Shown: piece by piece, positions 28,027 to 39,422 of the stretch | Layout: the number at the start of each line of letters is the position of its first letter | Numbering within the stretch: position 1 is the stretch's first letter | DNA from: Bartonella sp. JB63 | GTDB lineage: Bacteria; Pseudomonadota; Alphaproteobacteria; Rhizobiales; Rhizobiaceae | DNA: 64,000 nucleotides | Assembly: GCF_002022665.1 (NCBI RefSeq) | Contig: NZ_CP019788.1 | Coordinates: forward strand, 1 to 64,000 | Direction of reading: 5' to 3' | Made by a program: the position numbers and the translations under genes | Notes under the pieces: model-generated | Seen by the model: only the letters and a program-made list of their open reading frames with translations | What the model was told of the DNA's origin: nothing | Databases searched by the model: none

Positions 28027-29649
28027 ATGCAGAGGATTTCAACATTAGAGATTTTTCATAATTCAACATTCAGAAATTTGTGGACTGCTACTCTTGTATT
28101 TAATTTAGGGAGTCTTGTACAGACAGTAGGAGCAAGCTGGATGATGACATTGATTAGTTCTTCGCATTCTATGGTAGGACTTGTGCAAAGTGCTACTACA
28201 TTGCCACTTGTTGTTTTTTCTCTGATGGCAGGTGCATTAGCTGACAATTTTAATCGGCGTCATATTATGCTTTTTGCACAAATTATGATGATGATTATCT
28301 CAATTAATTTGGTTATTTTATCTTATATAGGACTGATTACCCCCTGGCTTCTATTATGCTTTACATTTTTGATTGGATGTGGAAGCGCTTTGTATAATCC
28401 TTCTTGGCAAGCAACAATAGGGGATATTGTGAATCGAGAAAGTATTTCTACTGCCGTTAGTTTGAATAGTGTTGGTTTCAATTTGATGCGCAGTATAGGT
28501 CCTTCTATTGGAGGAATTATTATTTCTACTTTAGGTGGTATTTCAGCTTTTTTTGTCAATGCGTTAAGTTATATTCCTTTAATTAGCGTTTTGTTTTTAT
28601 GGAAACCAGATTATCAAAACAATACATTACCTCGAGAGAGGTTTTTAGGATCTGTAGCAGATGGTTTACGTTATGTAGCGATGTCTCCCAATCTTCTAAA
28701 TATTATGATAAGAGCCTTCCTTTTTTGTGTTGGTGCTATGTCTGTTTTTGCGCTATTGCCAATTGTTGTAAATGATTTTTTTAGGGGGAATGCACTGCTT
28801 TACGGTACATTACTTAGTTGTTTTGGCCTAGGAGCCATTACAGGTGGCATTATTAATTCGTTTGTACGAAATCATTTAAAGCCAGAAGTAATTGTTACAA
28901 GTGCATTTGTTGGAATTTCTTTTTCTTGCTTTTTTTTGGCAATGAGTCGTTCATTATTTATAAGTCACTTTGTTTTATTTCCTGCTGGTTTATGTTGGGT
29001 TTTGGCATTATCACTATTTAATACATCTGTACAGCTTTCTACACCACGCTGGGTTGTTGCTCGCGCTTTAGCGCTTTATCAAACTGCATCTTATCTTGGT
29101 ATGACAGTTGGAAGTGCAATCTGGGGCGCATTAGCTGATAGTTATTCTTTGACATTTGCTTTAAATGTTTGCGCTATATTCTTAATTTGTGGAGCTCTTG
29201 CAGGTATCAAATTCAAAGTTAAAGAAATTCCTCAAATTAATCTTGAGCCACTTGATCAAGTTAGAGAGCCAGAGCTTTCATTAGACTTAGAAGCACAAAG
29301 TGGTCCAATTATGATTATGATTGATTATCAAATTAATGAAAATGATCTTGCAGAATTTCTCGAAATTATGACACGTCGGCGCCATATTCGACTACGTGAT
29401 GGTGCTCGACAGTGGGTTCTTTTGCGTGATCTTGAGAGACCCGAATATTGGACAGAATCTTATCATATGTCAACATGGGTGGATTATTTGCGCCATAATC
29501 GCCGTCGCACAAAAGCAGATATAGAGGTTAACAAACATCTTGATAAATTAAATCGCATATCCAATGGTATAAAGGTGCATTACATGATTAAGTGGCAAAC
29601 AGTACCAAAAATTAATGAGATGCGCTTAAAATTGTCTAATAATCAATAA
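28027..29649 (+). CDS. MFS exporter (MFS_3/EntS type) with a C-terminal soluble domain
   Basis: About 12 membrane helices fill residues 15-405 (for example FNLGSLVQTVGASWMMTLI and VFSLMAGALADNFNRRHIML, the latter with the MFS loop 2-3 motif). Residues about 420-540 are soluble (IDYQINENDLAEFLEIM, RRRHIRLRDGARQW, YHMSTWVDYLRHNRR), the plan of the transmembrane secretion effector (MFS_3) family, whose tail looks like an antibiotic-monooxygenase fold. Substrate is unknown; relatives export siderophores or drugs. GGAG eight bases upstream supports the start. It sits on the opposite strand between rpsO and truB, which are usually adjacent in Rhizobiales. Confidence 0.88.
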   Translation: MQRISTLEIFHNSTFRNLWTATLVFNLGSLVQTVGASWMMTLISSSHSMVGLVQSATTLPLVVFSLMAGALADNFNRRHIMLFAQIMMMIISINLVILSYIGLITPWLLLCFTFLIGCGSALYNPSWQATIGDIVNRESISTAVSLNSVGFNLMRSIGPSIGGIIISTLGGISAFFVNALSYIPLISVLFLWKPDYQNNTLPRERFLGSVADGLRYVAMSPNLLNIMIRAFLFCVGAMSVFALLPIVVNDFFRGNALLYGTLLSCFGLGAITGGIINSFVRNHLKPEVIVTSAFVGISFSCFFLAMSRSLFISHFVLFPAGLCWVLALSLFNTSVQLSTPRWVVARALALYQTASYLGMTVGSAIWGALADSYSLTFALNVCAIFLICGALAGIKFKVKEIPQINLEPLDQVREPELSLDLEAQSGPIMIMIDYQINENDLAEFLEIMTRRRHIRLRDGARQWVLLRDLERPEYWTESYHMSTWVDYLRHNRRRTKADIEVNKHLDKLNRISNGIKVHYMIKWQTVPKINEMRLKLSNNQ

Positions 29650-29739
29650 TTTGAATGGTATAGAATGTGGAAAAGCTGTATTTGATCATTATAGAAAACA
29701 ACTTTCCGCAAAGAACTTAGCGTTATATATAACAGTTCG

Positions 29740-30696
29740 TTAAATTGTGAAAATCCGTTTTGGTTTGAATTGATTTTTGTCAATTGCACCTATAGCAAGA
29801 AGTTGGTCTTTGTAGGTTACATAAGCGTTTTCTTCGTCAATAAGTGTGCTTTTCTCAAATAAAAATACTGAATTACCCATTTTTATACGCAGTGCTTGAG
29901 TTTTATCGAGGGTATAATGTGGTAGGCAATGTAATGCGGCATCCGTTTTAATCAGTAATTGGTCGATTTTAGAGAAATCTCTGTTGGGTAGAGTGCAATC
30001 ATTTTTTGTTTCTTTGTGAGGTATTGCTGCTTTTAATTCATCCCATGTAATGAGATCACTTTCTCCAAAAGGTGCGACTTTTATACGGCGTAGGTCAGCA
30101 ATATATCCATAACAACCGAGATCGTATCCCATATCGCGTGCTAAGGAGCGTACATAGGTTCCTTTTCTGCATGTCATTTCAAAAATCGAATGTCCTTGGG
30201 CATTGGTTTCGATGAGTTTGAGCGTTTTAATTTCCACTTGACGGGGTGGAATTTCAATATTTTCACCTCTGTGTGCTAAATCATATGCACGGTTACCAGC
30301 AATTTTAATTGCTGAAAATCGTGGAGGTTTTTGCCAAATAACACCTGTATATTTTGGTAAAAGCATGAGAATACTTTTTTGTGTTGGACGTATCGGAGAT
30401 GTTTTAGTAATTTTACCTTCTAGATCATCTGTGGAGCGCTCTTCTCCCCAAGCTACACGAAAATGATAAGTTTTAGTGCCTTCCATGACGTAAGGAACAG
30501 TTTTTGTTGCTTCTCCCAGTGCAATAGGCAATATACCAGAAGCAAGTGGATCAAGTGTTCCAGCATGCCCAGCTTTTTGTGCATTAAAAAGCCATTTGAT
30601 TTTTGAGACAGCTGCTGTTGAACTCATTCCTTTGGGTTTATCAAGGATGATCCAGCCAGAAATAGAACGACCTTTTTTTTTGCGTTGTCGTGTCAC
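29740..30696 (-). CDS. truB: tRNA pseudouridine(55) synthase
   Basis: TruB makes pseudouridine 55 in the T-loop of nearly all tRNAs. The catalytic aspartate is D49 in [12 protein letters not shown], followed by [10 protein letters not shown] and the RSLARDMG motif. The 318-residue length is normal. It is the last gene of the rimP-nusA-ylxR-infB-rbfA-truB operon and starts five bases after the rbfA stop. The final region between truB and the convergent MFS gene holds a small palindrome (GTTATATATAAC, 29722-29733). Confidence 0.97.
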   Translation of the reverse strand: MTRQRKKKGRSISGWIILDKPKGMSSTAAVSKIKWLFNAQKAGHAGTLDPLASGILPIALGEATKTVPYVMEGTKTYHFRVAWGEERSTDDLEGKITKTSPIRPTQKSILMLLPKYTGVIWQKPPRFSAIKIAGNRAYDLAHRGENIEIPPRQVEIKTLKLIETNAQGHSIFEMTCRKGTYVRSLARDMGYDLGCYGYIADLRRIKVAPFGESDLITWDELKAAIPHKETKNDCTLPNRDFSKIDQLLIKTDAALHCLPHYTLDKTQALRIKMGNSVFLFEKSTLIDEENAYVTYKDQLLAIGAIDKNQFKPKRIFTI

Positions 30697-30701
30697 GTTT
30701 T

Positions 30702-31112
30702 TTAATCTTTAAGTTTATCATTATGTTGAAGATCACGTGCAACCTCAGGTGATCGGAGTAAGGCATCAATTTTTGCAAAATTATCAAAACTGTTATCAAA
30801 TCGGAAACGGAGTGTAGGCATGTATTTCATTTGCCGTAACTGATGACTAATTGCTCCACGGATAAAACGGCTATGTTTATTTAAAATGCTAATGATAGCA
30901 TCGTGCGAAGTTTTATCTACGGTGTTGAGAAGAGAAACAAAGCAAGTGGCAATTTTCAGGTCTGACGACATACGTACTTCGGAGACAGAAATAACAATAT
31001 TTCTTAAGGCATCATCAAGTAAAACATCCCGTTGCAATATATGAGCTACTGCATGACGGACTTGTTCTCCTACTCTTAATTGCCGTTGTGATGGGCCTAT
31101 ATTTTTTATCAA
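30702..31112 (-). CDS. rbfA: 30S ribosome-binding factor A
   Basis: RbfA binds the immature 30S subunit and helps process the 5' end of 16S rRNA, notably in the cold. The 136 residues open with [20 protein letters not shown] and include the KH-like fold segment [20 protein letters not shown] and the end [13 protein letters not shown]. It lies between infB and truB. The 119-base gap to infB is longer than the others in the operon, so a second promoter is possible. Confidence 0.97.
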   Translation of the reverse strand: MIKNIGPSQRQLRVGEQVRHAVAHILQRDVLLDDALRNIVISVSEVRMSSDLKIATCFVSLLNTVDKTSHDAIISILNKHSRFIRGAISHQLRQMKYMPTLRFRFDNSFDNFAKIDALLRSPEVARDLQHNDKLKD

Positions 31113-31231
31113 AATTATTACCTTTTATTACGCTTCTTTCTTTTAAAAGATTAAAAAAAGATGGAAGCATTGTATAATTAAGTCTAAAGATTTCTCTTCC
31201 TTTTATGGAAAAGAAAGATTCTAGATAACAT

Positions 31232-33784
31232 TTATAATTTACGGCTAATATGTTCGATCCGGAAGGTTTCAATAATATCACCAGCGCGGACATCATCATA
31301 GTTTTCAAATGCCATTCCACACTCTTGACCAACGTGTACTTCATTGACTTCATCTTTAAAGCGTTTGAGCGTTTTCAACTTTCCTTCATGAATAACAATA
31401 TTATCTCGAATCAGACGAACACCAGCACCTCTTTCTATTTTTCCTTCTGTAACCCGGCAGCCAGCGACTTTTCCAGTTTTTGTAATGTTAAAGACTTCTA
31501 GAATTTCAGCATTGCCAAGGAAGGTTTCACGCTGTTCTGGTGAAAGTAGTCCTGACATAGCTGCCTTTATATCATCAACAAGATCATAAATGATGTTATA
31601 ATAACGGATTTCAATTCCTTGAATTTTAGCTGCATCTCGTGCTTGTTTATTTGCTCGAACATTAAAGCCGAGAATAGCAGAATGAGAAGCTTCAGCGAGA
31701 GAAATATCACTTTCAGTAATACCTCCTGCGCCCGAGTGCACAATGCGTGCACGCACTTCTTCATTCCCTAGTGCTTCTAATGCTGAAGCGATCGCTTCAA
31801 TAGATCCTTGAACATCTCCTTTGATGATAAGTGGAAATTCTTTTACGCCGGTCGTCTGTAATTTTGTCATCATTTGTTCAAGAGAACCACGAGAACCAGT
31901 TTGTCGGGCTACGGCTTTATCACGTGCTAGGCGCTGACGATATTCAGCAATTTCTCGTGCTTTTGCTTCATTTGTCACTACAGCAAATCGGTCACCAGCT
32001 TGTGGTGTACCTTGCATACCTAAAATTTCAATTGGTGTAGAAGGTCCTGCTTCTTTAATATGGCGGTTGTGATCATCGATTAAAGCGCGGACACGCCCCC
32101 ATTCATTACCGGCAACAATAATATCAGAAAGATGTAATGTACCTTTTTGGACAAGAACAGTTGCAACAGATCCGCGTCCTCGATCAAGTTTAGCTTCAAT
32201 AATAACGCCTTCTGCTGTTCGCTCTGAATCGGCCTTAAGATCAAGAAGCTCAGTTTGAAGAAGAATAGCTTCCAAAAGTTTATCAAGATTCTGTCCTGTT
32301 TTGGCAGAAACTTCAACTTCTAAAGTTTCACCACCCATGGTTTCAACAAAAACTTCATGTTGTAAAAGTTCTGTACGTACTTTTTGTGTGTTGGCAGTTG
32401 GTTTATCAATTTTGTTAATGGCAACAATAATGGGGATATTAGCAGCTTTTGCATGATTAATTGATTCAATAGTTTGTGGCATTACACTATCATCAGCAGA
32501 GACTACTAAAACAGCGATATCAGTCACTTGAGCACCACGAGCACGCATAGCTGTAAAAGCAGCATGTCCAGGTGTATCGATAAAGGTAATCTTTTGACCG
32601 TTTTTCTCAACCTGATAAGCACCGATATGCTGTGTAATTCCACCTGCTTCACCAGAAACAACATTGGCTTTACGAATAGCATCAAGAAGAGAAGTCTTTC
32701 CATGGTCAACATGGCCCATAATGGTCACAACAGGTGGACGTGGGCGCATTTTTAACAGATCATCATTAATATTGAAGATGCCACCTTCTACATCAGATTC
32801 TGAAACACGTTTAACTGTATGACCAAATTCGACGGCAATCAGTTCAGCGACATCTGCATCAATGATATCACCTGGCTTCATCATTTGTCCTTGTTTCATC
32901 AAAAATTTAATAACATCAACAGAACGTTCAGTCATGCGCTGAGCGAGTTCTTGAATGGTAATGGTTTCAGGAAGAATAACTTCACGGGAAATTTTTTCTC
33001 TTGGTTCTTGGTTTTGTGCACGTTTGAATTTTTCCTGCCGGCGGCGCATTGCTGCTATTGAGCGGCCACGTGCACTTCCTTCTTCATCTAATGCACTATT
33101 GAGAGTAAGTTTTCCTCGGCGACGTTCATCAGCTCCTTTTACAACTTTAGGCGAACGTATTTCTGGTTTAGAAGAATTAGCGCGTCGGTTATGTCTGTCT
33201 TCATTTTCATTATCATCGGTAATACGCTTTTCCGCTGAGGGTATATTTTTAAGCGGGATAGTCATTTCTAATGCTTTTAATGTTTTTACGTCTATTACTG
33301 CGATAGGTTCTGTTGGGGGGATAGAAGTATGAGTTGGAATTTGCTCTGAGGTGTCTTTATTTTCTTGTAATATTTGCGTTTTTTGATAAGTTTGTAAATA
33401 CAAGCTTTCTTTACGTTCTTTGTCATGTTTTTCTTTTTCAGCTTTTTTGCGTGTTATTTTTTCTTGAATATATGCCTCTTCTAAAGCGCGGCGTCTCGCT
33501 TCTATTTCGGCCGATGAAAGATTACTTTGGGCTACAGGTTTACTGGGTGGTGCTTCTTCGAATTTTGGTTTAGAGCGTTGAGCCACATGTGGTTTAGTAA
33601 TCATCGGTTGTAGTGCTTCAGCTTTTTCATCGGGGCGTGTAATTTTGCGCCGTTTTGTCTCGACAACCACAGCTTTTGTACGACCATGGCTGAAATTTTG
33701 TTTGACTGTACTGGTTTCTAATCCTGATCGTTTTAAGGTCAGTGTTTTTTTAGCTGTTATTTTATCATTATTGTTTTCACTCAT
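31232..33784 (-). CDS. infB: Translation initiation factor IF-2
   Basis: IF-2 is the GTPase that places initiator tRNA on the 30S subunit and promotes subunit joining. The long, charged and poorly conserved N-terminal part (about 1-280) precedes a small IF2 domain and the G domain, with G1 GHVDHGKT at residues 357-364, DTPGH and NKID. Domains II to IV follow and end in RIEHISRKL. The length of 850 is within the range for alphaproteobacteria. Its start overlaps the ylxR stop by four bases. Confidence 0.98.
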   Translation of the reverse strand: MSENNNDKITAKKTLTLKRSGLETSTVKQNFSHGRTKAVVVETKRRKITRPDEKAEALQPMITKPHVAQRSKPKFEEAPPSKPVAQSNLSSAEIEARRRALEEAYIQEKITRKKAEKEKHDKERKESLYLQTYQKTQILQENKDTSEQIPTHTSIPPTEPIAVIDVKTLKALEMTIPLKNIPSAEKRITDDNENEDRHNRRANSSKPEIRSPKVVKGADERRRGKLTLNSALDEEGSARGRSIAAMRRRQEKFKRAQNQEPREKISREVILPETITIQELAQRMTERSVDVIKFLMKQGQMMKPGDIIDADVAELIAVEFGHTVKRVSESDVEGGIFNINDDLLKMRPRPPVVTIMGHVDHGKTSLLDAIRKANVVSGEAGGITQHIGAYQVEKNGQKITFIDTPGHAAFTAMRARGAQVTDIAVLVVSADDSVMPQTIESINHAKAANIPIIVAINKIDKPTANTQKVRTELLQHEVFVETMGGETLEVEVSAKTGQNLDKLLEAILLQTELLDLKADSERTAEGVIIEAKLDRGRGSVATVLVQKGTLHLSDIIVAGNEWGRVRALIDDHNRHIKEAGPSTPIEILGMQGTPQAGDRFAVVTNEAKAREIAEYRQRLARDKAVARQTGSRGSLEQMMTKLQTTGVKEFPLIIKGDVQGSIEAIASALEALGNEEVRARIVHSGAGGITESDISLAEASHSAILGFNVRANKQARDAAKIQGIEIRYYNIIYDLVDDIKAAMSGLLSPEQRETFLGNAEILEVFNITKTGKVAGCRVTEGKIERGAGVRLIRDNIVIHEGKLKTLKRFKDEVNEVHVGQECGMAFENYDDVRAGDIIETFRIEHISRKL

Positions 33785-34416
33785 TGTATTTCCTTCACGA
33801 CCTTCACTGTCATTGTACCAAGCTGATTACATTTATCCTCACGATAGGTGATCAGTTTGTATATCGTTTTGATAAATCCCTCTGCAGCTTTCGTATTCAA
33901 TAAGGCAGCATGTATCACAGGATTAGCACCAAAAGCCATACTCATTTCATCACTTGTAAATAAAGATATGGCTTTTATATTCTGGTTTATTTTTTGTTGT
34001 ATTGCATGGATAGCTTGCGAAATTTTGCGTTTTCCATCTTCTTTTGCTTCTTTTGCATGAAGAACAAGAATAACTTGACTAGAACGAATAGCAGAAACAA
34101 CTTTAGTTGACCCTATAGCAATAGCTCCTGCTTTTCGGGCCATAGAAAGGCTTCCAAGGGCATTTTTTAATAATAATTTATCCACAATATGAGCGAGGTC
34201 TTTAGAAACCTCAACATTTGTTTTAAGATTTTTGCTAAAAGCTTTACGTTTGACTGCTTCTTCAATAGTAGCGTGATGAGCAGAAACCCAAATACCACGT
34301 CCTGGTAAGTTAGCTTTAAGGTCAGGGATAATTTGATTATTTGGACCAATGACAAAGCGGATCAGCGTTGTCGCTGAGGCACTTTTTTTCGTCACAATGC
34401 AAGTCCGTTCATTCAT
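33781..34416 (-). CDS. ylxR: YlxR-family RNA-binding protein with an L7Ae-like domain
   Basis: The N-terminal 85 residues match the DUF448/YlxR fold ([31 protein letters not shown]), which binds RNA. The second half (about 105-185) resembles an L7Ae-type domain ([29 protein letters not shown]). This fused form is common in alphaproteobacteria. It lies directly between nusA and infB, with one base to nusA and a four-base overlap with infB. The exact role is unsettled. Confidence 0.9.
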   Translation of the reverse strand: MNERTCIVTKKSASATTLIRFVIGPNNQIIPDLKANLPGRGIWVSAHHATIEEAVKRKAFSKNLKTNVEVSKDLAHIVDKLLLKNALGSLSMARKAGAIAIGSTKVVSAIRSSQVILVLHAKEAKEDGKRKISQAIHAIQQKINQNIKAISLFTSDEMSMAFGANPVIHAALLNTKAAEGFIKTIYKLITYREDKCNQLGTMTVKVVKEIQ

Positions 34417-36027
34417 TTAAAGTGTATCCACATCCAAATTATCTATTGTTTCATTTTCTATAGGATGCTGTGCAAGATCAGCTTGATTTATCCAACCTGC
34501 TTGCACACGTGCTTCTAAGACCATGGCTTCTGCATCAGCACGCGTAATATCAAATTGTGTTAAGATGCCAGGAAAATTTTTTGTTTGACCTTCCTTACAT
34601 TCTCGCCATCCAACTAGATCATCAACTGCATAGCCCGCAAAATCTTCCATTGTTTTGACACCATCTTTACCTAAAGCAATTAACATAGCATTTGTCATAC
34701 CAGGAAGTTTTTGCAATTCATCTGAAACACCTAGCTTTTTACGTTTTTCATTGAGTTCTTTTTCTTTACGTTCTAAATATTCACGTGCACGATTTTGGAT
34801 CTCTGAAGCAGTGTCATGATCAAAACCATCAATAGAAGTTATTTCTTCAAGATCAACATAAGCGATTTCTTCAATTGAAGTGAAACCTTCTGATGCCATG
34901 ACTTGCCCAACCATTTCATCAACATCTAAAGTTTCCATAAAAAGTTTGCTACGTTCAGTGAACTCTTTTTGACGGTTTTCAGATTCTTCCTGTTCTGTTA
35001 AAATATCAATATTCCATCCCGTTAGTTGCGAAGCCAAACGCACATTTTGTCCACGTCGACCAATTGCAAGGCTAAGCTGATCATCAGGCACAACCACTTC
35101 AATACGCTCCGCATCTTCATCGAGAACGACTTTTGAAACTTCAGCAGGTTGTAACGCATTGACGATAAATGTCGCAGCATCAGGTGACCAAGGAATAATA
35201 TCAATTTTTTCGCCTTGTAATTCTGCAACAACAGCCTGAACACGGCTTCCTCTCATTCCAACACATGCACCAACGGGATCAATTGACCCATCGCGTGAAA
35301 CAACAGCAATCTTTGCGCGAGAACCTGGGTCACGAGCAACAGATTTAATTTCTATAATACCATCATAAATTTCTGGGACTTCCATAGTAAAAAGTTTTGC
35401 CATGAATTGAGGGTGTGTGCGTGAAAGGAAAACTTGAGGTCCTCTTGGTTCACGATGTACATCATGAACAAATGCACGAATACGATCTCCATAACGGAAA
35501 GATTCCCGAGGAATTAATTCATCTCGTCGCACGATAGCTTCTCCACGTCCTACATCGACAATAACATTGCCATATTCCACACGTTTGACTGTGCCAGAAA
35601 TAATTTCACCAATTTTATTTTTAAATTCTTCGAATTGATGATTTCGTTCTGCATCACGTACTTTTTGCACAATAACTTGTTTAGCAGATTGTGTTGCAAT
35701 GCGTCCAAAGTCCATGGGAGGTAAAAGATCAGAAAGAAAATCACCAACTTTTGCATCTTCTTTGCGCTTTAAGGCATCGGATAAAGCGATTTCAGTTGTA
35801 TAATCTTCAACGATATCAACAACTTTAAGAAGACGTTTTAATTTAATTTCACCTGTTTTAGAATTAATTTCAGCACGAATATTCGTTTCTTGGCCATAAC
35901 GAGAACGCGCCGCTTTCTGGATAGCATCGGCCATTGCAGAAATGACAATTTCACGGTCAATCGACTTTTCACGTGCAACAGCATCTGCAATTTGCAGAAG
36001 TTCAAGCCTGTTAGCGCTTATAGCCAT
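34417..36027 (-). CDS. nusA: Transcription termination/antitermination protein NusA
   Basis: NusA binds RNA polymerase and modulates pausing, termination and antitermination. The order is an N-terminal polymerase-binding domain (about 1-130), an S1 domain (about 135-200, GTVKRVEYGNVIVDVG), two KH domains (about 205-345, GACVGMRGSRVQAVV and LAIGRRGQNVRLA), and C-terminal acidic repeats. I start at MAISANRLELLQIAD because AAGGAGA lies seven bases upstream; the open frame continues 24 bases further up. ylxR follows immediately. Confidence 0.98.
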   Translation of the reverse strand: MAISANRLELLQIADAVAREKSIDREIVISAMADAIQKAARSRYGQETNIRAEINSKTGEIKLKRLLKVVDIVEDYTTEIALSDALKRKEDAKVGDFLSDLLPPMDFGRIATQSAKQVIVQKVRDAERNHQFEEFKNKIGEIISGTVKRVEYGNVIVDVGRGEAIVRRDELIPRESFRYGDRIRAFVHDVHREPRGPQVFLSRTHPQFMAKLFTMEVPEIYDGIIEIKSVARDPGSRAKIAVVSRDGSIDPVGACVGMRGSRVQAVVAELQGEKIDIIPWSPDAATFIVNALQPAEVSKVVLDEDAERIEVVVPDDQLSLAIGRRGQNVRLASQLTGWNIDILTEQEESENRQKEFTERSKLFMETLDVDEMVGQVMASEGFTSIEEIAYVDLEEITSIDGFDHDTASEIQNRAREYLERKEKELNEKRKKLGVSDELQKLPGMTNAMLIALGKDGVKTMEDFAGYAVDDLVGWRECKEGQTKNFPGILTQFDITRADAEAMVLEARVQAGWINQADLAQHPIENETIDNLDVDTL

Positions 36028-36075
36028 CGATTCTCTCCTTTTTTGTGCCACATGAGGGCAGTGGTTCTTTTAATA

Positions 36076-36636
36076 TTAATTGTTATAGTTTTTTTTCAAC
36101 GTGTCACGAATAAGCTCATTGGTAAGAACCAAATGCGCATTGGTAATATTAGAAAAAGAAATAAACACATGCATTTCTTTTCCATCAGCTGTCTTATCAA
36201 GATTTAAAGTCAATCCATTTTGTGCAACATTTACAAGTTTACCACGGAATTTCTTGCGTCCATCAATGGCGGTACTGGTTTCAATTTTTACGAGATGTCC
36301 TTGCCAATGAAAGAAATCAGATTTTCTTACGAGTGGGCGATCAATACCAGGGGATGAAATTTCTAAATGATATTTACGTTCAATAACATTTTCTATGTCA
36401 AGAAGAGGAGCAATAGTTCGACTAACTATTTCACAATCTTCTATTGTCATGATTCCATTAGTTCGTTCTGCCATAATTTGGAGTGTTAAACCATTTAAAC
36501 TTAAAATTTTTATACGAACTAAACGAAAGCCTAAAGGTTTTAGTAATGGTGCAATAAGAACGGCAACACGCGCTGCAACACCATTTTCTTCAAACAAGCG
36601 TGGTTCATCAATATCGTCCTTTTCAATTTCCTTCAT
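36076..36636 (-). CDS. rimP: Ribosome maturation factor RimP
   Basis: RimP is needed for efficient 30S maturation. The 186-residue product has the N-terminal alpha/beta domain (LLKPLGFRLVRIKIL, MTIEDCEIVSRTIAPLLD, YHLEISSPGIDRPL) and the C-terminal SH3-like domain (KFRGKLVNVAQNG). It is the first gene of the nusA-infB operon. A terminator for the upstream trmB-metK unit lies just before it, so the rimP promoter is probably within 36637-36672. Confidence 0.96.
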   Translation of the reverse strand: MKEIEKDDIDEPRLFEENGVAARVAVLIAPLLKPLGFRLVRIKILSLNGLTLQIMAERTNGIMTIEDCEIVSRTIAPLLDIENVIERKYHLEISSPGIDRPLVRKSDFFHWQGHLVKIETSTAIDGRKKFRGKLVNVAQNGLTLNLDKTADGKEMHVFISFSNITNAHLVLTNELIRDTLKKNYNN

Positions 36637-36672
36637 TATAGCTTATCCAAATTGTTATCGAACTTACAACAT

Positions 36673-36702
36673 TAAAAAAGAGTGGCTCCAAATGAACCAC
36701 TC
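36673..36702 (-). terminator. Rho-independent terminator of the metK-trmB operon
   Basis: On the minus strand GAGTGGTTC pairs with GAGCCACTC over nine base pairs (one G-U pair) around the loop ATTTG, and six T residues follow directly. It lies about 85 bases after the trmB stop and before rimP, which fits termination of metK-trmB. Confidence 0.88.
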
Positions 36703-36786
36703 CTCATCATAAGGCCAAAAATTCATCCTCTTATAATCTTAAACAGAAAATTTTACAAGTTATTTGTAGTAAAGTATTTTTATCTC

Positions 36787-37488
36787 TTATTTTTTAATAA
36801 AGGTAAGATAGGTAGGTGTTCTACCTTCACATAGAGCTTTTGTTTCATATCGAGTGCTTGGCCAAAGTGGATAAGGAATTTTCCAATCTGTAGGGTTTTC
36901 TGCGAGCCATTCGAAACTATCGTGTTGTGCACAATGATAGAGTGTCCAGTTTACATAGGTATCTATATCACTGGCGAAGCGGAGTTTTTTACCTTTTTTA
37001 AGAACTCGAGCAAAACGATTTAGATTTTTTTCGTTAATGAAGCGTCGTTTCCAATGCTTTTTTTTAGGCCATGGATCAGGATAAAATAAATCTATTCCAT
37101 CAAGTGATGCTGCTGGTAACCAATCAAGAAAACGCGCCGCGTCATCGTTATAAAGACGAAGCTGATTTTGGTATTCTTTGTGCTTTTCAATATATAACAA
37201 TATTTTTGCTATGCCATTAATAAAAGGCTCTACTCCGATAAAACCAGTGTGTGGAAAACATTTTATTTCATGAAGCAAATGTTCTCCTCCACCGAAACCA
37301 ATTTCAAGTCGGACTTCTTCTACTGGATTAGTGAATAAGGACGTTAATTTTAAAGGTGCAGGCTTACTTAAATTAATATTAAGAGCAGGAAAAAGCGTAT
37401 TTATAAGTGTAATTTGATTACTTCGTAGCCGTTTTCCCTGTCGGCGACCAAAAAATGCTTCACTCATGCGCGTTTTATGTGTAGTCAT
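36787..37488 (-). CDS. trmB: tRNA (guanine-N7-)-methyltransferase
   Basis: TrmB methylates G46 in the variable loop of tRNA. The SAM-binding segment [16 protein letters not shown] is at about residues 57-72, and the substrate motif [18 protein letters not shown] is typical. The 233-residue length is normal. Its ATG overlaps the metK stop by four bases (ATGA), so the two are coupled. A clear terminator lies downstream. Confidence 0.97.
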   Translation of the reverse strand: MTTHKTRMSEAFFGRRQGKRLRSNQITLINTLFPALNINLSKPAPLKLTSLFTNPVEEVRLEIGFGGGEHLLHEIKCFPHTGFIGVEPFINGIAKILLYIEKHKEYQNQLRLYNDDAARFLDWLPAASLDGIDLFYPDPWPKKKHWKRRFINEKNLNRFARVLKKGKKLRFASDIDTYVNWTLYHCAQHDSFEWLAENPTDWKIPYPLWPSTRYETKALCEGRTPTYLTFIKK

Positions 37489-38753
37489 GGTATCTTAATC
37501 ATTTTTTTAAGTTTTCCAACTAGGTCAGTTTTTTCCCAAGAAAATGAACCATCACTTTCTGGTTTGCGCCCAAAATGTCCATAAGCAGCTGTTTTTGCAT
37601 AAATAGGTCTGTTAAGATCAAGATGTTTGCGGATGCCTGTTGGTGATAGATCCATTATTTTTGGAATTGCAGCCTCAATAACACCTTCATCTACTTTTCC
37701 TGTTCCGTGGAGGTTAAGATAAATGGATAAAGGTTCTGCAACGCCAATTGCATAGGAGAGTTGAATGGTGCATTGGTCTGCTAAATCGGCTGCAACAATA
37801 TTTTTCGCTAGGTAACGTGCAGCATAAGCTGCAGAACGATCAACTTTTGTTGTATCTTTACCTGAAAAAGCACCCCCACCATGAGGTGCAGCACCACCAT
37901 AAGTATCCACAATGATTTTTCGTCCTGTTAATCCTGCATCGCTTTTAGGACCACCGATAACAAATTTTCCTGTTGGATTAATGTACCAACTGCACTTATT
38001 AGAAATCGGGATATCATGTAAAGCTTGAAAAATATAAGGTTCAACAACTGTACGAACTTTATTCGAATCCCAAGTCTCATCAAGATGCTGTACCGAAAGA
38101 ACAATAGATGTTACTTCGACAGGTTTTCCATTTTTGTATCGTATTGTTATTTGGTTTTTGGCGTCTGGTCCTAGTTTACTGGTTTCTCCTTCTTTTTTAT
38201 GGCGGGCTATAGCAAGGTGCTCTAAAATCTTATGGGCATAATAAATTGGTGCGGGCATGAGATCTGGTGTTTCACGGCAAGCATATCCAAACATAATGCC
38301 TTGATCACCTGCTCCTTCTTCACCTTGACGATCAATGGCATTATCAACTCCTTGTGCGATATCAGCCGATTGTGGACATAAAAGAACATCAATTTTAACA
38401 GTTTTCCAATGGAAATCTTCTTGTTCATAACCAATGACGCGAATAGCATGACGTACAACTTTGCGAAAAGGGGCAGGATCAATAATAGGGGAGCCAACTT
38501 TATCACGTATAAATTGACCATTTTTATCTTTTTTAAAGAGTGTTTCGGGAATACGTACTTCACCAGCTATGATAACACGATTGACACTCACTAAAGTTTC
38601 ACAAGCGACTCGTATTAACCATGGATTAATTCCTGCTTTATGAGCTTCCCTGTATACCATATCAACGATTTCATCGGAAATGCGATCACAAATTTTATCG
38701 GGATGTCCTTCTGATACCGATTCACTTGTAAAAAGATAATCTTGATGCGGCAT
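37485..38753 (-). CDS. metK: S-adenosylmethionine synthase
   Basis: MetK makes S-adenosylmethionine, the methyl donor used by several enzymes in this window (TrmB, MiaB, the RsmC-like protein). The family start [20 protein letters not shown], the ATP-binding [10 protein letters not shown] and the GGGAFSGKD motif are present. The 422-residue length matches alphaproteobacterial members, which are longer than the E. coli enzyme. GAGAG lies five bases before the ATG. I looked for a SAM riboswitch in the 110 bases upstream and saw none. Confidence 0.98.
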   Translation of the reverse strand: MPHQDYLFTSESVSEGHPDKICDRISDEIVDMVYREAHKAGINPWLIRVACETLVSVNRVIIAGEVRIPETLFKKDKNGQFIRDKVGSPIIDPAPFRKVVRHAIRVIGYEQEDFHWKTVKIDVLLCPQSADIAQGVDNAIDRQGEEGAGDQGIMFGYACRETPDLMPAPIYYAHKILEHLAIARHKKEGETSKLGPDAKNQITIRYKNGKPVEVTSIVLSVQHLDETWDSNKVRTVVEPYIFQALHDIPISNKCSWYINPTGKFVIGGPKSDAGLTGRKIIVDTYGGAAPHGGGAFSGKDTTKVDRSAAYAARYLAKNIVAADLADQCTIQLSYAIGVAEPLSIYLNLHGTGKVDEGVIEAAIPKIMDLSPTGIRKHLDLNRPIYAKTAAYGHFGRKPESDGSFSWEKTDLVGKLKKMIKIP

Positions 38754-38864
38754 GGGAACTCTCTCAAAAAAGAAACCGATATTTCATATGTCGTATATTC
38801 AAATTTACCCTATTTGCCAATCCTATGGAAAATCGTCAATGATAATATAAAAAAGAATATAATT

Positions 38865-39278
38865 TTATAGCTTATTGGTGTGATCTTCTTCGGAAAGAGC
38901 TTTTGCTAAATCGATAATTTTTCGACGCACCTTAGCATCAGATATATTGGTAAAAGCACGCATTAATTGAATACCTTCACTACTGGAACAAAAATCCATA
39001 AAATTATTATCACTTTCTTCAAAACCTTCTACAGATTGTATATTAATTCCCTTATCAAAAAAATAGGAGACCGGAACATCCATAATTTCTGCAATTGCCT
39101 GAAGACGGCTTGCTCCAACACGGTTTGTTCCTTTTTCATATTTCTGGACTTGCTGAAAAGTGATACCTAATTTTTCACCAAGTTTTTCTTGGGTGAGGCC
39201 TAATATATTACGACGTAAACGAATACGGGTTCCAACATAAATATCTATTGGATCGGGTTTTTTTCTAGTTTCGGTCAT
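38865..39278 (-). CDS. XRE-family transcriptional regulator
   Basis: A 137-residue protein with an N-terminal Cro/C1 helix-turn-helix (about residues 12-70: IRLRRNILGLTQEKLGEKLGI, FQQVQKYEKGTNRVGASRL) and a short helical C terminus that may dimerise. I start at MTETRKKPDPIDIYVG because AAGAG lies eight bases upstream. The gene lies between lnt and metK in the order usual for Rhizobiales, where homologues include PraR-type regulators. Its targets here are unknown. Confidence 0.9.
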   Translation of the reverse strand: MTETRKKPDPIDIYVGTRIRLRRNILGLTQEKLGEKLGITFQQVQKYEKGTNRVGASRLQAIAEIMDVPVSYFFDKGINIQSVEGFEESDNNFMDFCSSSEGIQLMRAFTNISDAKVRRKIIDLAKALSEEDHTNKL

Positions 39279-39422
39279 AATGCAACTCTTTATTTTCAGT
39301 GCTTTGTTTCTAAACAAACATTAGGTGCATGTGAGGTTAGTTTATTATAAATGAAAATGATATGTAATACTTTTCTCGACATTACTGGTACAAATAACAT
39401 GATGTTGTACATAAGCAGTCAA

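Noticed and set aside
29722..29733. Palindrome GTTATATATAAC between the MFS gene and truB as a bidirectional terminator
   Set aside because: The stem is only six A-T-rich base pairs with no loop room and no T-tract, so it is too weak to support.
31567..33573. Several open frames opposite and within infB
   Set aside because: They are shadows of a long, well-conserved coding region and have no ribosome sites or family features.
38754..38864. SAM riboswitch upstream of metK
   Set aside because: I could not find the conserved core of a SAM-II or other SAM riboswitch in this short AT-rich leader.
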